Assembly (NCBI RefSeq): GCF_900103185.1
Contig: NZ_FNJD01000013.1
Span: 1-64,000 of the forward strand
Direction of reading: 5' to 3'
Origin: Sulfitobacter litoralis
Lineage (GTDB): Bacteria > Pseudomonadota > Alphaproteobacteria > Rhodobacterales > Rhodobacteraceae
DNA: 64,000 nt
The notes beneath the pieces are model-generated. The model did not search any database and had not been told where the DNA came from. It worked only from the letters and a program-made list of their open reading frames with translations. Positions 53,683 through 63,504 of this stretch are shown in pieces (the stretch's first letter is position 1; every line of letters starts with the position of its first letter). The position numbers and the translations under genes are program-made.

Positions 53683-54969
53683 TCAATGGGTGGGGCTGGG
53701 CCGTGGCATTAGGCCGTTGAACTGCTGGCAACCATCTCGGGGCGTGGGGCTGTGGCGGCTGCTGGCTGCTGCTGGCTGCTTTGGCTGCGGTTGTTTACGT
53801 GCAGCTTCGGCCAGCAAGGCAGCGACATAGCAGACCGCGACCGCGACCGGCGGCAGGATCCACGGCAAGGCCGTCACGGTGGCTTCAATGTCCATCATGA
53901 TTTGACCGGCCAGTGCCAGAATGGTGCCAAGACCGAACACCAGCAGCCCGTGACTGCCCATCAGCCGGAACGGGGCGGCCAGACGGTGCGCGCATATGCG
54001 TGTCACGATGGGAAGGCAGGACAGCACATAGACCAGCGCAAGGACATGGACCAAACGCGGCAGCGCCAGCATGGACTTATTATGAGTCACGATATTAGCG
54101 GGCAGGCCAATCCCGCCAAGTTGCGCCATCTTGTGGTTCATAAAACTGCCCAGACCGGGCACGTAGCGCCACGCCGCGATGAACAGCAACACACTGACCG
54201 CCAGTTTGAACAACAGCGCAGAGTTGCGGACCAGCCGTTCGCCCTTGCGGTGGCGGACACCGATTGCCAGACCGATCACAAAGATAAGCTGCCACGTGAG
54301 CGGGTTAAAAAACCAGCCGCCGCCACCGGGGTGGTTCGGGATGGTAAGCCGCGTGGCACCCGCATAAAGCCAAAACGCCCCCGCGACAGCCAGCGTCGTA
54401 CGCGGCGCATATAGCACGGCGGCAATCAGAACAGGGCCTGCCAGCAACAAGACAGTATAAGACGGCAAAATGTTCACATAGCCGATTTGGTAGCCCAACG
54501 TAACAAGCCCCGCCATCGCGGCACCGGTCTGCTCATAGAGCAAGGCGAGGTTGTGCATCACCCGAAATTCGGATCGAACAAACGTATCCGCCGCCCAAGC
54601 ATACAGCCCGATGGCGGCGACCGTCAGCACGATGTGCACGATATAAAGCTGCCACGCACGCCGCCACAACGGGGCTATCGCATCCCATAGGCGCAGATCG
54701 CCCGACATCCACCGACCGATGGCGGGGGAATAGGCGATGCCGGCGGCGATGCCGGACATGATAAAGAACGCCTCTGCCGCGTCGGAGAACCCGATATTGC
54801 GAATGGTCAAATGCTCCCACGGGTTGCCGGGCATGTGGTCGATGATGATCATGATCAGCGCCAGCCCGCGAAAGGCATCAATACGCGGATCGCGGGCGCG
54901 ACGTGGAAGATCAACGCCACGCCGGATGGGAATAAGCTGGGCGTCAGGCCGGTTGGACGATTGGGTCAT
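53683..54969 (-). CDS. opgC: OpgC-type glucan succinyltransferase
   Basis: The 428-aa protein is an acyltransferase-3-like membrane enzyme with about ten helices. It begins with DPRIDAFRGLALIMIIIDHM near 27-46, with the conserved His, and ENPW-like GNPWEHLTIRNIGFSDAAEA. OpgC proteins add succinyl groups to periplasmic glucans at the inner membrane. The start overlaps the end of opgH by 26 bases. The C-terminus is rich in Gln, Pro and Ala and is probably disordered. Confidence 0.9.
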   Translation of the reverse strand: MTQSSNRPDAQLIPIRRGVDLPRRARDPRIDAFRGLALIMIIIDHMPGNPWEHLTIRNIGFSDAAEAFFIMSGIAAGIAYSPAIGRWMSGDLRLWDAIAPLWRRAWQLYIVHIVLTVAAIGLYAWAADTFVRSEFRVMHNLALLYEQTGAAMAGLVTLGYQIGYVNILPSYTVLLLAGPVLIAAVLYAPRTTLAVAGAFWLYAGATRLTIPNHPGGGGWFFNPLTWQLIFVIGLAIGVRHRKGERLVRNSALLFKLAVSVLLFIAAWRYVPGLGSFMNHKMAQLGGIGLPANIVTHNKSMLALPRLVHVLALVYVLSCLPIVTRICAHRLAAPFRLMGSHGLLVFGLGTILALAGQIMMDIEATVTALPWILPPVAVAVCYVAALLAEAARKQPQPKQPAAASSRHSPTPRDGCQQFNGLMPRPSPTH

Positions 54970-56722
54970 GCGACGATCCTTGTTGGGCGGTACCCGTTCT
55001 CAGGTGCTCGCGGTAGGCGGCAATTACAGCGGGCGTGACCCGTTCTTGCAGCGTGGTAAAGACACGGCCATTGCTGGGGTGCGAGGTCACGGTGATCAGC
55101 AGCGGGGCGATCGACATGGGAAGCGTCACAGGTAGCAGCCAGTAAATCAGGTTCGGCACCAACAGATAGACTGCAATTGTGACCACGATCCCGAACAGCG
55201 ACACCCAGCGGCTTGCACGCCAGCTTTCTGTCAGCGTCAGTCGCCCTTCGCCACGTGCAGTCGCAGGCCAGCCACCGTCCTTGCCCGCAAAGACTTCGGC
55301 TACGGCGCGGCTTTGATACATCAGCATGATCGGCGCGATCAGCGCGGTGAGCAGGATTTCGGCCAGCACGGACCCAAGCGCGCGCAGCGCGCCGCCAAAG
55401 CCCCGTGCGCGCCCCGTTGCAGCAGCTTCGCCAAAGATCGCGAGCTTAGGCAGCAAAAGCAGCACGCCAATGCCAAAGGCCAGCGCAACAATCTGAAAGG
55501 TCTTGTCGTCGGGGAAAACCGGAAAAAGCTGATAGGCATTGGGGAAGTAATCAGGGCTTGCGTTGGTCGCGGCGGCCAACAGCGATACGATCAGGAATGC
55601 GCCCCAAGCGACCGACACCAGATAGGCCATGATACCTTGGACAAAGACAAAACGGCTCCAGCCATGCAGACCGGGGGCACCGACAAGACGCATATGCTGG
55701 AGGTTGCCTTGGCACCACCGACGATCCCGACGCGCAAAGGCAAGAAGGTTGTCGGGGCCTTCTTCGAACGATCCGGTGATGCGCGGGTCCATTTCCACGC
55801 GCCAACCGCCACGCACAAGCAGCGCGGCTTCGACGTAATCATGGCTCAGGATTGTGCCGCCGAAAGGGGCAGGGCCGCTGAGTTCGGGCAGGCCGCAACA
55901 CTGCGACAAAGCGCGTACACGGGCGATGGCATTGTGCCCCCAAAACGGGCCCGCACGGCCCTGCATCCGTGCCAGACCGCGGGCAAAGACAGGTGAGTGA
56001 AAACTCGCAGAGAACTGCATCGCACGGCCAAATAGTGACCCCGCCCCGAAAATATTGGGCAGTGTTTGCAGCAGTCCGAGGGTCGTATCTGCCTCCATCC
56101 GCGCGACGAGGTGGCGGATCGTATTGCCCTCCATCAAGCTATCGGCGTCAAGGATCACGACGTATTCATACGCCCCGCCGGATTTGCGGATGAAATCTTC
56201 GACGTTTCCAGCCTTGCGGCCATGGCGGTCTGTGCGGTTGCGGTAGAAGACTGGATTAGAGGCGCTATCATCGGCGAAAAGCGGGGCGAGTGCCGCTCGC
56301 TCTGCGATCAGCGCGTCAGGGTCGAAGGTATCGGATAGGATCGCAAAATCGACCGGCACATTGGCAGCTTGCATGGATTGGCGCATCGCAGTGATGCGGG
56401 CGCAAACCTCTGTAGGGTTTTCGTTGCAGATCGGCACAAGGATCGCTGTGGGGGGGAAGGCTGCGTTGGACAGGTCCATGTCGGGCAGCGGGTCAAAGGA
56501 CGGCACGCCTAAAAACGCCTGCCCCGCCCCCCATGCTAACCATGCGGTGGTGAGCGCAATAAGCGCAACGGCAAAACCGTCCCAGATATCAAAGCCCGTG
56601 TTAAGACCCGCCTGCGCTAGCGTCGCGGCTGCGGCCGTCGCACAAAGCAGGGCAAAGCAAATTGCACCGACGCGGCTGGCCCGCGTGGCACCATCGCGCA
56701 CATAAGAGGGCATGTCAGGCAC
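54944..56722 (-). CDS. opgH: Glucans biosynthesis glucosyltransferase OpgH (MdoH)
   Basis: The 592-aa inner-membrane GT2 enzyme polymerises glucose from UDP-glucose for osmoregulated periplasmic glucans. It has two N-terminal helices, ILVPICNENPTEVCARI near 95, the DADSLMEG motif near 198, the catalytic Asp in LSHDYVEAALL and RRDRRWCQGNLQH near 340, then several helices. It is much shorter than E. coli OpgH (about 850 aa), as in Rhodobacter. The start may be GTG 56722, overlapping the opgI stop, or ATG 56713. Confidence 0.95.
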   Translation of the reverse strand: MPDMPSYVRDGATRASRVGAICFALLCATAAAATLAQAGLNTGFDIWDGFAVALIALTTAWLAWGAGQAFLGVPSFDPLPDMDLSNAAFPPTAILVPICNENPTEVCARITAMRQSMQAANVPVDFAILSDTFDPDALIAERAALAPLFADDSASNPVFYRNRTDRHGRKAGNVEDFIRKSGGAYEYVVILDADSLMEGNTIRHLVARMEADTTLGLLQTLPNIFGAGSLFGRAMQFSASFHSPVFARGLARMQGRAGPFWGHNAIARVRALSQCCGLPELSGPAPFGGTILSHDYVEAALLVRGGWRVEMDPRITGSFEEGPDNLLAFARRDRRWCQGNLQHMRLVGAPGLHGWSRFVFVQGIMAYLVSVAWGAFLIVSLLAAATNASPDYFPNAYQLFPVFPDDKTFQIVALAFGIGVLLLLPKLAIFGEAAATGRARGFGGALRALGSVLAEILLTALIAPIMLMYQSRAVAEVFAGKDGGWPATARGEGRLTLTESWRASRWVSLFGIVVTIAVYLLVPNLIYWLLPVTLPMSIAPLLITVTSHPSNGRVFTTLQERVTPAVIAAYREHLRTGTAQQGSSHDPIVQPA

Positions 56723-56876
56723 TACGCATGAAGATACGGCTCAGCACCTCGAAAAGCGACGGGCGGGCATCATGTTCAAGTACCTGCCGCGGCATATCCA
56801 GCGGGGCAGCACGGGGCGCGTAGCGGTCAAAGTCGGTCATTGGTTCGGAAGAAGTTGATGTCACAGACGTATTCAT
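56715..56876 (-). CDS. opgI: Small protein OpgI
   Basis: The 53-aa product (MNTSVTSTSSEPMTDFDRYA, ending SLFEVLSRIFMRSA) lies exactly between opgG and opgH. Its ATG overlaps the opgG stop by four bases, and its stop overlaps the opgH start by eight. R. sphaeroides has a small opgI at this place in the opgGIHC operon; its role is unknown. It has no membrane segment or signal. The C-terminal helix is amphipathic. The identification rests on position and size. Confidence 0.75.
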   Translation of the reverse strand: MNTSVTSTSSEPMTDFDRYAPRAAPLDMPRQVLEHDARPSLFEVLSRIFMRSA

Positions 56877-58462
56877 TCTTTCAGCCATTGGTATACCCAA
56901 GTCTCGGTCAAGCGTCGGTCACCCGCGGCCAGATTGGCACGCAGTTCAACCGTAGCATCAGTTTCGGCGACGACCTCTAGAACCAGTCGCCACATGTGGT
57001 CGTGGCCGTCGATCTGCTGAAGCACTTGTCCTGCAACTTTGCCGCCGACGATGTTTACATGGGCCTCAACCACGTTCTCGGCATTTGGTTCCGCTAAAGT
57101 TGCACCTTCAAAGTCGATGACAAATTTTCGGCGATCATTGCGCGGTTTTACGCCTGCAACGCCGCCATGTCCGGCAAGTGTGCGTGAAACTTGAGCAAGT
57201 GTAGAAGAGGCACCGGGTGGGGTCATGCCCCAGTTCAGGCGGTAAGAAATACTTTTGCTGTCCCCCGCAGAGAACCCGTTTTTATAGGTCCAGAAGGCGA
57301 CGATATTGTCGTTTCCTTCCAGATCCGAAGGAATCTCGATCAGGCGGACCATACCTTCGCCCCAGTCGCCCCTGGGTTCGACCATGAGGGTGGGGCGCAA
57401 CTCGTAATGGGCTTCGGCATCCAGATAGTCGTCAAAGGCGCGGTGGCGTTGCACAAGGCCAAAGGACTTGGGTGATTGCGCGCCAAAGTATGAATTCGCG
57501 AGTTTCGGCGGGTTGTTGAGCACCCGAAATAGCGTGTCCTCGCCGGTGTTCACGATCAGGGCTTCACTGTCGTGGACGCGGGCGCGGTAATCATCAAAGC
57601 TGCCCTGATCGTTCAGCCCGAACAGATACATAGAGGTCAGCGGTGCGATGCCCAGCTGCTGCACGTCTTGGCGGAAGAACAATTCGGTGGTCACATCCAT
57701 CGTGGTGGTGGCCCCGGGGGTCACGGTGAACTTGTACGCCCCCACCACCGACTGGCTTTCGAGCAGGGCAAAGAAGGTCATTGCCGTCTGACCGGGTTTT
57801 GGCCGTTGCAGCCAGAAGGCGCTGAAACGGGGAAATTCTTCGGGTTCTGAGGTCGCGGTGTTCACCGCCAACCCGCGCGCGCTGAGGCCATAGCGGTTGC
57901 CCGCCCCTAAGGCGCGGAAATAGCTCGCGCCCAGAAACGACACGATCTCGTCGAACTGTTGCGGGTCATTCAACGGCGCGTTCATGCGAAAGCCCGCCAC
58001 GCCGGGGAGCTCTGTGCCAGTCGGAATTTTCTCGAGCGCCTTGGCCTGATAGATGAAGTCGTCCGAGGTAAAGCCAAGCGGCTGTACCGTGCCGTCTATA
58101 ACCTCGTAGAGTGCCACGGTGCCGTCGAATAGCCAGCCGGGGTGATAGGCGTGTACCACAGCCTGCGCCGCGGGGCCTTTCCAGACCGCGCTGTCTTCGC
58201 GGAACCGGATGTTGCGATAGTCGTCATAGTCCAACGAGGTAAACGGGTCGCCCAATTGCGTCGGCGCGACATAGTCTTCGCCGGCAAGGCTGCGCGCCTG
58301 TGCGATCAATGTCTCGAAGGTAAAAGGCTCTGCCGCATCGCTGGTCTGCGCCCATGCAGCCGTATCCTGCACACCTATTGCAGCTGCGAAAGCCAAGGCA
58401 GCCCCCCCTGTGCGCAAAACAGAGCGGCGAGACATCGGGCGGGTGCGAGACAAATGATGCAT
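56873..58462 (-). CDS. opgG: Periplasmic glucan biosynthesis protein OpgG/OpgD family
   Basis: The 529-aa product belongs to the OpgG/D family: FTFETLIAQARSLAGEDYV near 47, LDYDDYRNIRFREDSAVWKG near 74-93 and YFRALGAGNRYGLSARGLAV near 182. It starts with a twin-arginine motif (SRRSVLRTGGAALAFAAAIG), a feature of OpgD, while its operon place is that of opgG in Rhodobacter. It acts in the periplasm on nascent glucan. The ATG at 58462 follows an AGGA site. Confidence 0.93.
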   Translation of the reverse strand: MHHLSRTRPMSRRSVLRTGGAALAFAAAIGVQDTAAWAQTSDAAEPFTFETLIAQARSLAGEDYVAPTQLGDPFTSLDYDDYRNIRFREDSAVWKGPAAQAVVHAYHPGWLFDGTVALYEVIDGTVQPLGFTSDDFIYQAKALEKIPTGTELPGVAGFRMNAPLNDPQQFDEIVSFLGASYFRALGAGNRYGLSARGLAVNTATSEPEEFPRFSAFWLQRPKPGQTAMTFFALLESQSVVGAYKFTVTPGATTTMDVTTELFFRQDVQQLGIAPLTSMYLFGLNDQGSFDDYRARVHDSEALIVNTGEDTLFRVLNNPPKLANSYFGAQSPKSFGLVQRHRAFDDYLDAEAHYELRPTLMVEPRGDWGEGMVRLIEIPSDLEGNDNIVAFWTYKNGFSAGDSKSISYRLNWGMTPPGASSTLAQVSRTLAGHGGVAGVKPRNDRRKFVIDFEGATLAEPNAENVVEAHVNIVGGKVAGQVLQQIDGHDHMWRLVLEVVAETDATVELRANLAAGDRRLTETWVYQWLKE

Positions 58463-58796
58463 CAAAACTGATTCCTGTTCGTTGCTGCATTGCAGAATTC
58501 TTATAATTACGCGGGAAGTTCAATGACATGAAGCGGAATGCGCTGAATTTTGCTGCCCAATGCGGGGTTTGCGCGAAAATTGCGATTTTAACGCGGAATC
58601 AACCATCTGTAATTCCAAATTTCCAGCGGGACAGAGGGCCAATTTTATTTAGCGCCTTCAAATAACAGCGGAAAATTGCCTGAAATTTCAATCAGACGCC
58701 CTAGAATAAGATTGGTTGGCATCACAGGGCTGCAATGCCACCCTAAGGGGAATCTGTGTGTGTAAAAGTAAATAAGACAATAAAAACGAGGACAAA
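58463..58796. other. 334-bp AT-richer divergent region with a possible leader hairpin
   Basis: Promoters for the opg operon and nhaC should lie here. The composition is clearly more AT-rich than the coding flanks. Near nhaC, TTGGCAT (58716-58722) and ATGCCA (58735-58740) can pair, followed by CCCTAAGGGG, so a structured leader is conceivable. I see no small gene. Confidence 0.45.
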
Positions 58797-60290
58797 ATGG
58801 ACAATAAAGATCTTCCATCGCTCCCGCTGGCGCTGCTGCCCGTCGTTCTGACGCTTGGGCTTTTGGCGCTGCAACTCTTCTATTACGGCGATTTCACGCC
58901 GCATATTCCGCTGATCCTCGGATTGGCCATTACGTCCCTGCTTGGTGTGTTTCGCGGGCAGACGTGGATGGACATCCGCGAGGGCGTGTTTCACGTGATC
59001 CACGTGTCGATGCCGTCGCTTGCGGTGTTGATCGTGGTGGGCATGATCGTCGGTGTATGGATCGCGTCGGGCACGGTGCCGACGTTGATATACTATGGGC
59101 TGACGTTGCTGACGCCGTCGATCTTTTTGGCAGCCGCCATGATCTTGTGTGCCGTGGTGTCGCTGTCGCTGGGGACCAGCTGGGGCACGGTCGGGACCAT
59201 CGGACTGGCGTTGATGGGCATTGGTGCGGGCTTTGGTATTCCGGCCTATTGGACCGCAGGTGCTGTGGTATCGGGCGCATTCTTTGGAGATAAGGTGTCA
59301 CCGCTGTCGGATACGACGAACCTTGCCCCTGCGGTAACGGGCACGAACGTCTTCGACCACATCAAGAACATGCTGCCCACCACTGTGCCTGCAATGATTA
59401 TCGCGCTGGTGATCTATATTGTGGTTGGCTTCATGCTGATCGAAGAGGGCGTTGGCGATGTAAGCAGCATCAATGCGATCACGACCGGTCTGGAAGAACG
59501 GTTCAGCCTAGGGATCATCCCGCTGACACCTGCGTTGATCGTGATTGTGCTGGCGTTGATGAAAAAGCCGCCACTGCCGTCGCTGTTTGCGGGTGTGCTG
59601 GCCGGTGGGCTGGTCGCGATCTTTTGGCAGGGTGCCGGTCTGCATGACGTGTTTGCCTTTGCGCAGTCGGGCTATTCTATCGACACTGGCATCGCCGACA
59701 TCGACAGCCTGCTGAACGCGGGCGGCATCCAGTCGATGATGTGGACCATCTCGCTGATGTTGATTGCCTTGGGTTTTGGCGGTGCGCTGGAACGTACCGG
59801 CTGCCTCGAGGCGATTATTATGGCGATCGTCAGCCGTGTGAAAAGCTTCGGCGCGGTTCAAAGTTCGGCCATCGGGACGGCATTTGCGACCAACATGGTG
59901 GCGGGTGATCCTTATATCTCGATTGCGCTGCCGGGCCGTATGTATGCGCCCCTGTACCGTGGGATGGGCTATTCAACCCTGAACCTGAGCCGCGCGGTCG
60001 AAGAGGGCGGCACGTTGATGAGCCCGCTGATCCCTTGGAACGCCGGTGGTGCCTTTGTGATCTCGGCGCTGGGGCTGGGTGTGATGGATGGTAACCTGAC
60101 CAACCTGCTGTATATCCCGCTGGCCTTTGCCTGCTGGACCGCACCGTTGATCGGCGTGTTCTATGCGGTGACCGGTCTGTTCTCGCCCAAGGCGACGGAC
60201 GAGGATCGTGCAGAGTGGGAAAAATCCGGCGAGGATATCATGGACCTTGGCGACCATGAGCTTGCCTACGAGGAACCGGCAGCGACCTGA
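58797..60290 (+). CDS. nhaC: NhaC-family Na+/H+ antiporter
   Basis: The 497-aa inner-membrane protein has about 11-12 helices. NhaC-family features include LSLGTSWGTVGTIGLALMGI near 122-141, GAFFGDKVSPLSDTTNLAPA near 160-179, and AFATNMVAGDPYISIALPGR near 362-381. It exchanges sodium (or another cation or organic acid in some members) for protons. It lacks nearby catabolic partners and is a single-gene unit followed by a terminator. GAGGA precedes the ATG. Confidence 0.92.
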   Translation: MDNKDLPSLPLALLPVVLTLGLLALQLFYYGDFTPHIPLILGLAITSLLGVFRGQTWMDIREGVFHVIHVSMPSLAVLIVVGMIVGVWIASGTVPTLIYYGLTLLTPSIFLAAAMILCAVVSLSLGTSWGTVGTIGLALMGIGAGFGIPAYWTAGAVVSGAFFGDKVSPLSDTTNLAPAVTGTNVFDHIKNMLPTTVPAMIIALVIYIVVGFMLIEEGVGDVSSINAITTGLEERFSLGIIPLTPALIVIVLALMKKPPLPSLFAGVLAGGLVAIFWQGAGLHDVFAFAQSGYSIDTGIADIDSLLNAGGIQSMMWTISLMLIALGFGGALERTGCLEAIIMAIVSRVKSFGAVQSSAIGTAFATNMVAGDPYISIALPGRMYAPLYRGMGYSTLNLSRAVEEGGTLMSPLIPWNAGGAFVISALGLGVMDGNLTNLLYIPLAFACWTAPLIGVFYAVTGLFSPKATDEDRAEWEKSGEDIMDLGDHELAYEEPAAT

Positions 60291-60313
60291 TCGCGCCTAA
60301 TCCAACACAGATG

Positions 60314-60348
60314 AAAGCCGCAGCGCCGATATGCCCTGCGGCTTTTTT
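60314..60348 (+). terminator. Rho-independent terminator after nhaC
   Basis: AAAGCCGCAG and CTGCGGCTTT form a 10-bp stem around a 12-base loop, with six T residues at the end. It also faces the end of the convergent acyl-CoA ligase gene. Confidence 0.9.
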
Positions 60349-60355
60349 CATGCGC

Positions 60356-61963
60356 TCAGGCCTGCGCCTTTAGCCTATCCCGAAGCGTGTTCTTGACGAT
60401 CTTGCCATTGGCATTGCGCGGCAGGGGATCGGGTTCGAACGTCGCGAAATCCGGCGCTTTGTAGTCTGCCATCTTTGTGCGTGCGAAGGCCTTGATCGCA
60501 TCGAGGTCCAGCGCCGTATCGGTGGTGTGGATGAACACATGCATCTTTTCCCCCAGCACCGGATCAGGGCAGCCAATGGCGGCACATTCGATCACGGACG
60601 GGTGGGCGGTCAGCGCGTTTTCGACCTCGGCGCTGTAGATGTTATAGCCGCCGCGAATGATCATATCCTTGCGGCGGTCGTGCAGGCAGATGAACCCCTC
60701 GGCATCGCGTGACCCCATGTCGCCGCTTTTCCAATAGCCGTCGTGAAACTCGGAGGCGGTGCGGTCTGGGTTGTCCCAATAGCCGGGCACGGTCATCGCG
60801 CCCTTGATCCAAAGCTCTCCGTGGGTGCCGTCGGGCACGTCATTGCCTTGCCTGTCAACGATACGGATGTCGGCGCAGGGCACGGCGATACCGATACTGT
60901 CCGCGCGTTTGGTGCCGAAACCCATAGGCAGGATCGTTACAGCAGAGGTAAGCTCGGTCGCGCCATAGGCATTCATCAGGCACAGGTTCGGCAGCTTTTC
61001 TGACAGCTCCGTGATGGTGGATTGCGGCATCGGCGCGCCGCCGTAGCCACCGACCCGCCAGTGTTGCAGGTCGTAGTCGTCGACATTGCAGCGCAGCAGA
61101 AAGAGGTTGTACATCGCCGGCACCATCAGCGTCTGCGTGACTTTTTCATCTGCGGTTAGCGACAGGAATTCATGTGCGCCAAAGTGCTCCATCATCACGG
61201 TGCAGCCAGCGGTTTGGAGCATGGTAAAGACGGTGGCAACAAGGCCGGTCACGTGGCTCGCAGGCACACAGAGGAGGGAGCGTTCGCGCGCGCCCAGTTC
61301 CATGCAAAGTTCAAAATGCATCGCCGAATGGGCAATGTTAAGATGGGTCAGTGTCGCGCCCTTGGGCTGGCCTGTGGTGCCGGAGGTGTAGAGGATCACC
61401 GCGATATCGTCCTCGTGCAGTGGCACGGCGTCGGTCAGCGGTGCCTCGGCGGGGAGCGTGTCAAAAACGTCAGTTCCGGCTGCGGTGCCGCCAACACAAA
61501 AGCGGTGGGTCAGGCCGGGCAGATCGGCGGGCGCGGGCAGGCGGTCGGCGACATCCGTGCCATGCACGGCGATCTTGGCACCGCATTGTCGCAAGATAAA
61601 CGCCAGCTCTGGCGTGCCTTCGCGGATGTTGATCGGCACGGCAATCGCACCAAGCCGCAGACAGCCCATCATCGTGGCGATGAATTCCCAACGGTTCGAC
61701 AGCAGCAGCGCGACGCGGTCGCCCTTGGCCACGCCACGCGCGCTCAGACCTGCGGCGATGCGGCCCACGTGCAGGTCAAGGTCGGTATAGGTCAGTCTGG
61801 TGTCGCCGCTGACCACGGCCTCTTGATCGGGGGCGCGGGCAAGGGCGGCGGCGAGCATGGCGTTCAAGTCGGCGGGACGATCCTTAAAGCACTTGATCTC
61901 GCGTCCGTCGAAATGGGTTTCTGTTTGTATGCGATCCGTGATCGTCTGTGACCAATGTGGCAT
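60356..61963 (-). CDS. AMP-forming acyl-CoA ligase
   Basis: The 535-aa enzyme has the P-loop ILYTSGTTGQPKGATLTHLN near 189-208, NAYGATELTSAVT near 335, YWKSGDMGSRDAEGF near 415 and the catalytic Lys in PRNANGKIVKNTLR. It resembles class I adenylate-forming ligases for medium-chain or aromatic acids. It is on the same strand as doeD but 140 bases downstream, behind a hairpin, so co-transcription is uncertain. The substrate is unknown. Confidence 0.87.
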   Translation of the reverse strand: MPHWSQTITDRIQTETHFDGREIKCFKDRPADLNAMLAAALARAPDQEAVVSGDTRLTYTDLDLHVGRIAAGLSARGVAKGDRVALLLSNRWEFIATMMGCLRLGAIAVPINIREGTPELAFILRQCGAKIAVHGTDVADRLPAPADLPGLTHRFCVGGTAAGTDVFDTLPAEAPLTDAVPLHEDDIAVILYTSGTTGQPKGATLTHLNIAHSAMHFELCMELGARERSLLCVPASHVTGLVATVFTMLQTAGCTVMMEHFGAHEFLSLTADEKVTQTLMVPAMYNLFLLRCNVDDYDLQHWRVGGYGGAPMPQSTITELSEKLPNLCLMNAYGATELTSAVTILPMGFGTKRADSIGIAVPCADIRIVDRQGNDVPDGTHGELWIKGAMTVPGYWDNPDRTASEFHDGYWKSGDMGSRDAEGFICLHDRRKDMIIRGGYNIYSAEVENALTAHPSVIECAAIGCPDPVLGEKMHVFIHTTDTALDLDAIKAFARTKMADYKAPDFATFEPDPLPRNANGKIVKNTLRDRLKAQA

Positions 61964-62069
61964 CTGCGCTCCTCCCGTAGCTTGGGGTTAGTCATTGCGC
62001 AAACGATCAGGGGCTGCAACGGGCAAGAGCGGTGTTAGCGCCCTTATAGGGTAACCCTTTCCAACGGGC

Positions 62070-62096
62070 GGTTCGCCCTGCGAAACAAGGCGAACC
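62070..62096. other. Hairpin between doeD and the acyl-CoA ligase gene
   Basis: GGTTCGCC and GGCGAACC are 8-base arms separated by 11 bases. No T-run follows on either strand. It may weaken read-through from doeD. Confidence 0.4.
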
Positions 62097-62103
62097 GAGA
62101 CGC

Positions 62104-63477
62104 TTATCCCAGCACAGTTTCCACCGCGTCGGCGGTTGCGGCGACGACGGTATCGACCTCTTCGCGGGAGATACAGAAGGGGGGCGCAAAGCCGGTAATA
62201 TCGCCTTGGGGCATAGCACGCGCGATCACGCCGCGTTCGAGCATCGCGGCAGAGATCGCGGCCCCCACCTTGGCAGCAGGGTCAAGCGGCGTGGCGTCTG
62301 CCTTGTCGGCCACATATTCCACCGCGCAAAGCAGCCCTTCGCCACGGATGTCCCCCACATTCGGATGATCGCCAAGCGCCTCTTTCATCGAGGCGTTCAG
62401 ATATCCGCCCACCTCGGCGGCGTTGCTCACAAGGTTCAGGTCGTCGATCAGCTTGAGGTTGGCGACACCCGCCGCCGCACAAATGGGATGCGCCGAATAG
62501 GTCCAGCCGTGACCAATGGGGCCGTTCTCGTCCGTGCCCTGTTCCAGCACCTTCCACATCCGGTCCGATACGATGGAGCCTGACAACGGTGCATAGGCCG
62601 ATGTCAGTCCCTTGGCGATGGTGATCAGATCGGGTTTCAGCCCATAGTGATCGGACCCGAACATCGTTCCCAGACGGCCAAAGCCAGTCACGACCTCATC
62701 CGCGATCAGCAGGATGTCGTGGCGGTTCAACACCTCTTGGATTGCGTCCCAGTATCCGGCGGGCGGGGGCACGATGCCGCCGGTGCCCAATACGGGTTCC
62801 CCGATAAAGGCCGCGATGGTGTCCGGCCCTTCGGCCTGGATCAGCGCCTCAAGCGCGTTGGCGCATTGCGCGGTAAACTCGGCTTCGGACTGGGTGCGGT
62901 CCTTGCGACGATAGTAATAGGGGGCGTCCGTGTGGATCACGGGGTTCATCGGCAGGTCGAATTTGTCGTGGAACAGTGACAGGCCGGTCAGCGAGCCGGT
63001 CATCAGCCCCGACCCGTGATAGCCGCGCCAGCGCGAGATGATTTTCTTTTTCTGCGGGCGGCCAAGGATGTTGTTGTAGTACCAGACAAGCTTGATGTTC
63101 GTCTCGTTCGCGTCCGAGCCTGACAGACCGAAATAGACCTTGGACATATGCGCCGGTGCGCGGTCCATAATCATCTTCGCCAGCGTGATCGAGGTCTCGG
63201 TGCCGTGGCCCACATAGGAATGGTAATAGGCCAGTTGATGCGCCTGTTCGGCGATGGCGTCGGCTACTTCGGTCCGGCCATAGCCTGCGTTCACGCAATA
63301 AAGCCCGGCAAAGGCGTCCAGCATCCGGTTGCCATCGCGGTCCTCGATATGAACGCCCGACGCCCCTGTGATCACCCGCGTCGCGGATTGACCCCGCGCA
63401 TGCTGTGCCAGATGCGTAGAGGGATGGAAAAAGTTTTCGCGGTCCCATGTGGCGAGTTGATCATCATTGCGAAGCAT
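62104..63477 (-). CDS. doeD: Class III aminotransferase, probable diaminobutyrate aminotransferase DoeD
   Basis: The 457-aa PLP enzyme has the class III fold: [20 protein letters not shown] near 92, [20 protein letters not shown] near 117, [14 protein letters not shown] near 255 and the PLP Lys in [17 protein letters not shown] near 288. Many family members exist (taurine, beta-alanine, GABA, diaminobutyrate). The call as DoeD, which converts 2,4-diaminobutyrate during ectoine breakdown, rests on the adjacent doeB-like gene 27 bases upstream. Confidence 0.78.
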   Translation of the reverse strand: MLRNDDQLATWDRENFFHPSTHLAQHARGQSATRVITGASGVHIEDRDGNRMLDAFAGLYCVNAGYGRTEVADAIAEQAHQLAYYHSYVGHGTETSITLAKMIMDRAPAHMSKVYFGLSGSDANETNIKLVWYYNNILGRPQKKKIISRWRGYHGSGLMTGSLTGLSLFHDKFDLPMNPVIHTDAPYYYRRKDRTQSEAEFTAQCANALEALIQAEGPDTIAAFIGEPVLGTGGIVPPPAGYWDAIQEVLNRHDILLIADEVVTGFGRLGTMFGSDHYGLKPDLITIAKGLTSAYAPLSGSIVSDRMWKVLEQGTDENGPIGHGWTYSAHPICAAAGVANLKLIDDLNLVSNAAEVGGYLNASMKEALGDHPNVGDIRGEGLLCAVEYVADKADATPLDPAAKVGAAISAAMLERGVIARAMPQGDITGFAPPFCISREEVDTVVAATADAVETVLG

Positions 63478-63504
63478 AGGTCAGGCTTTCTGTTTAGGAG
63501 AGTT

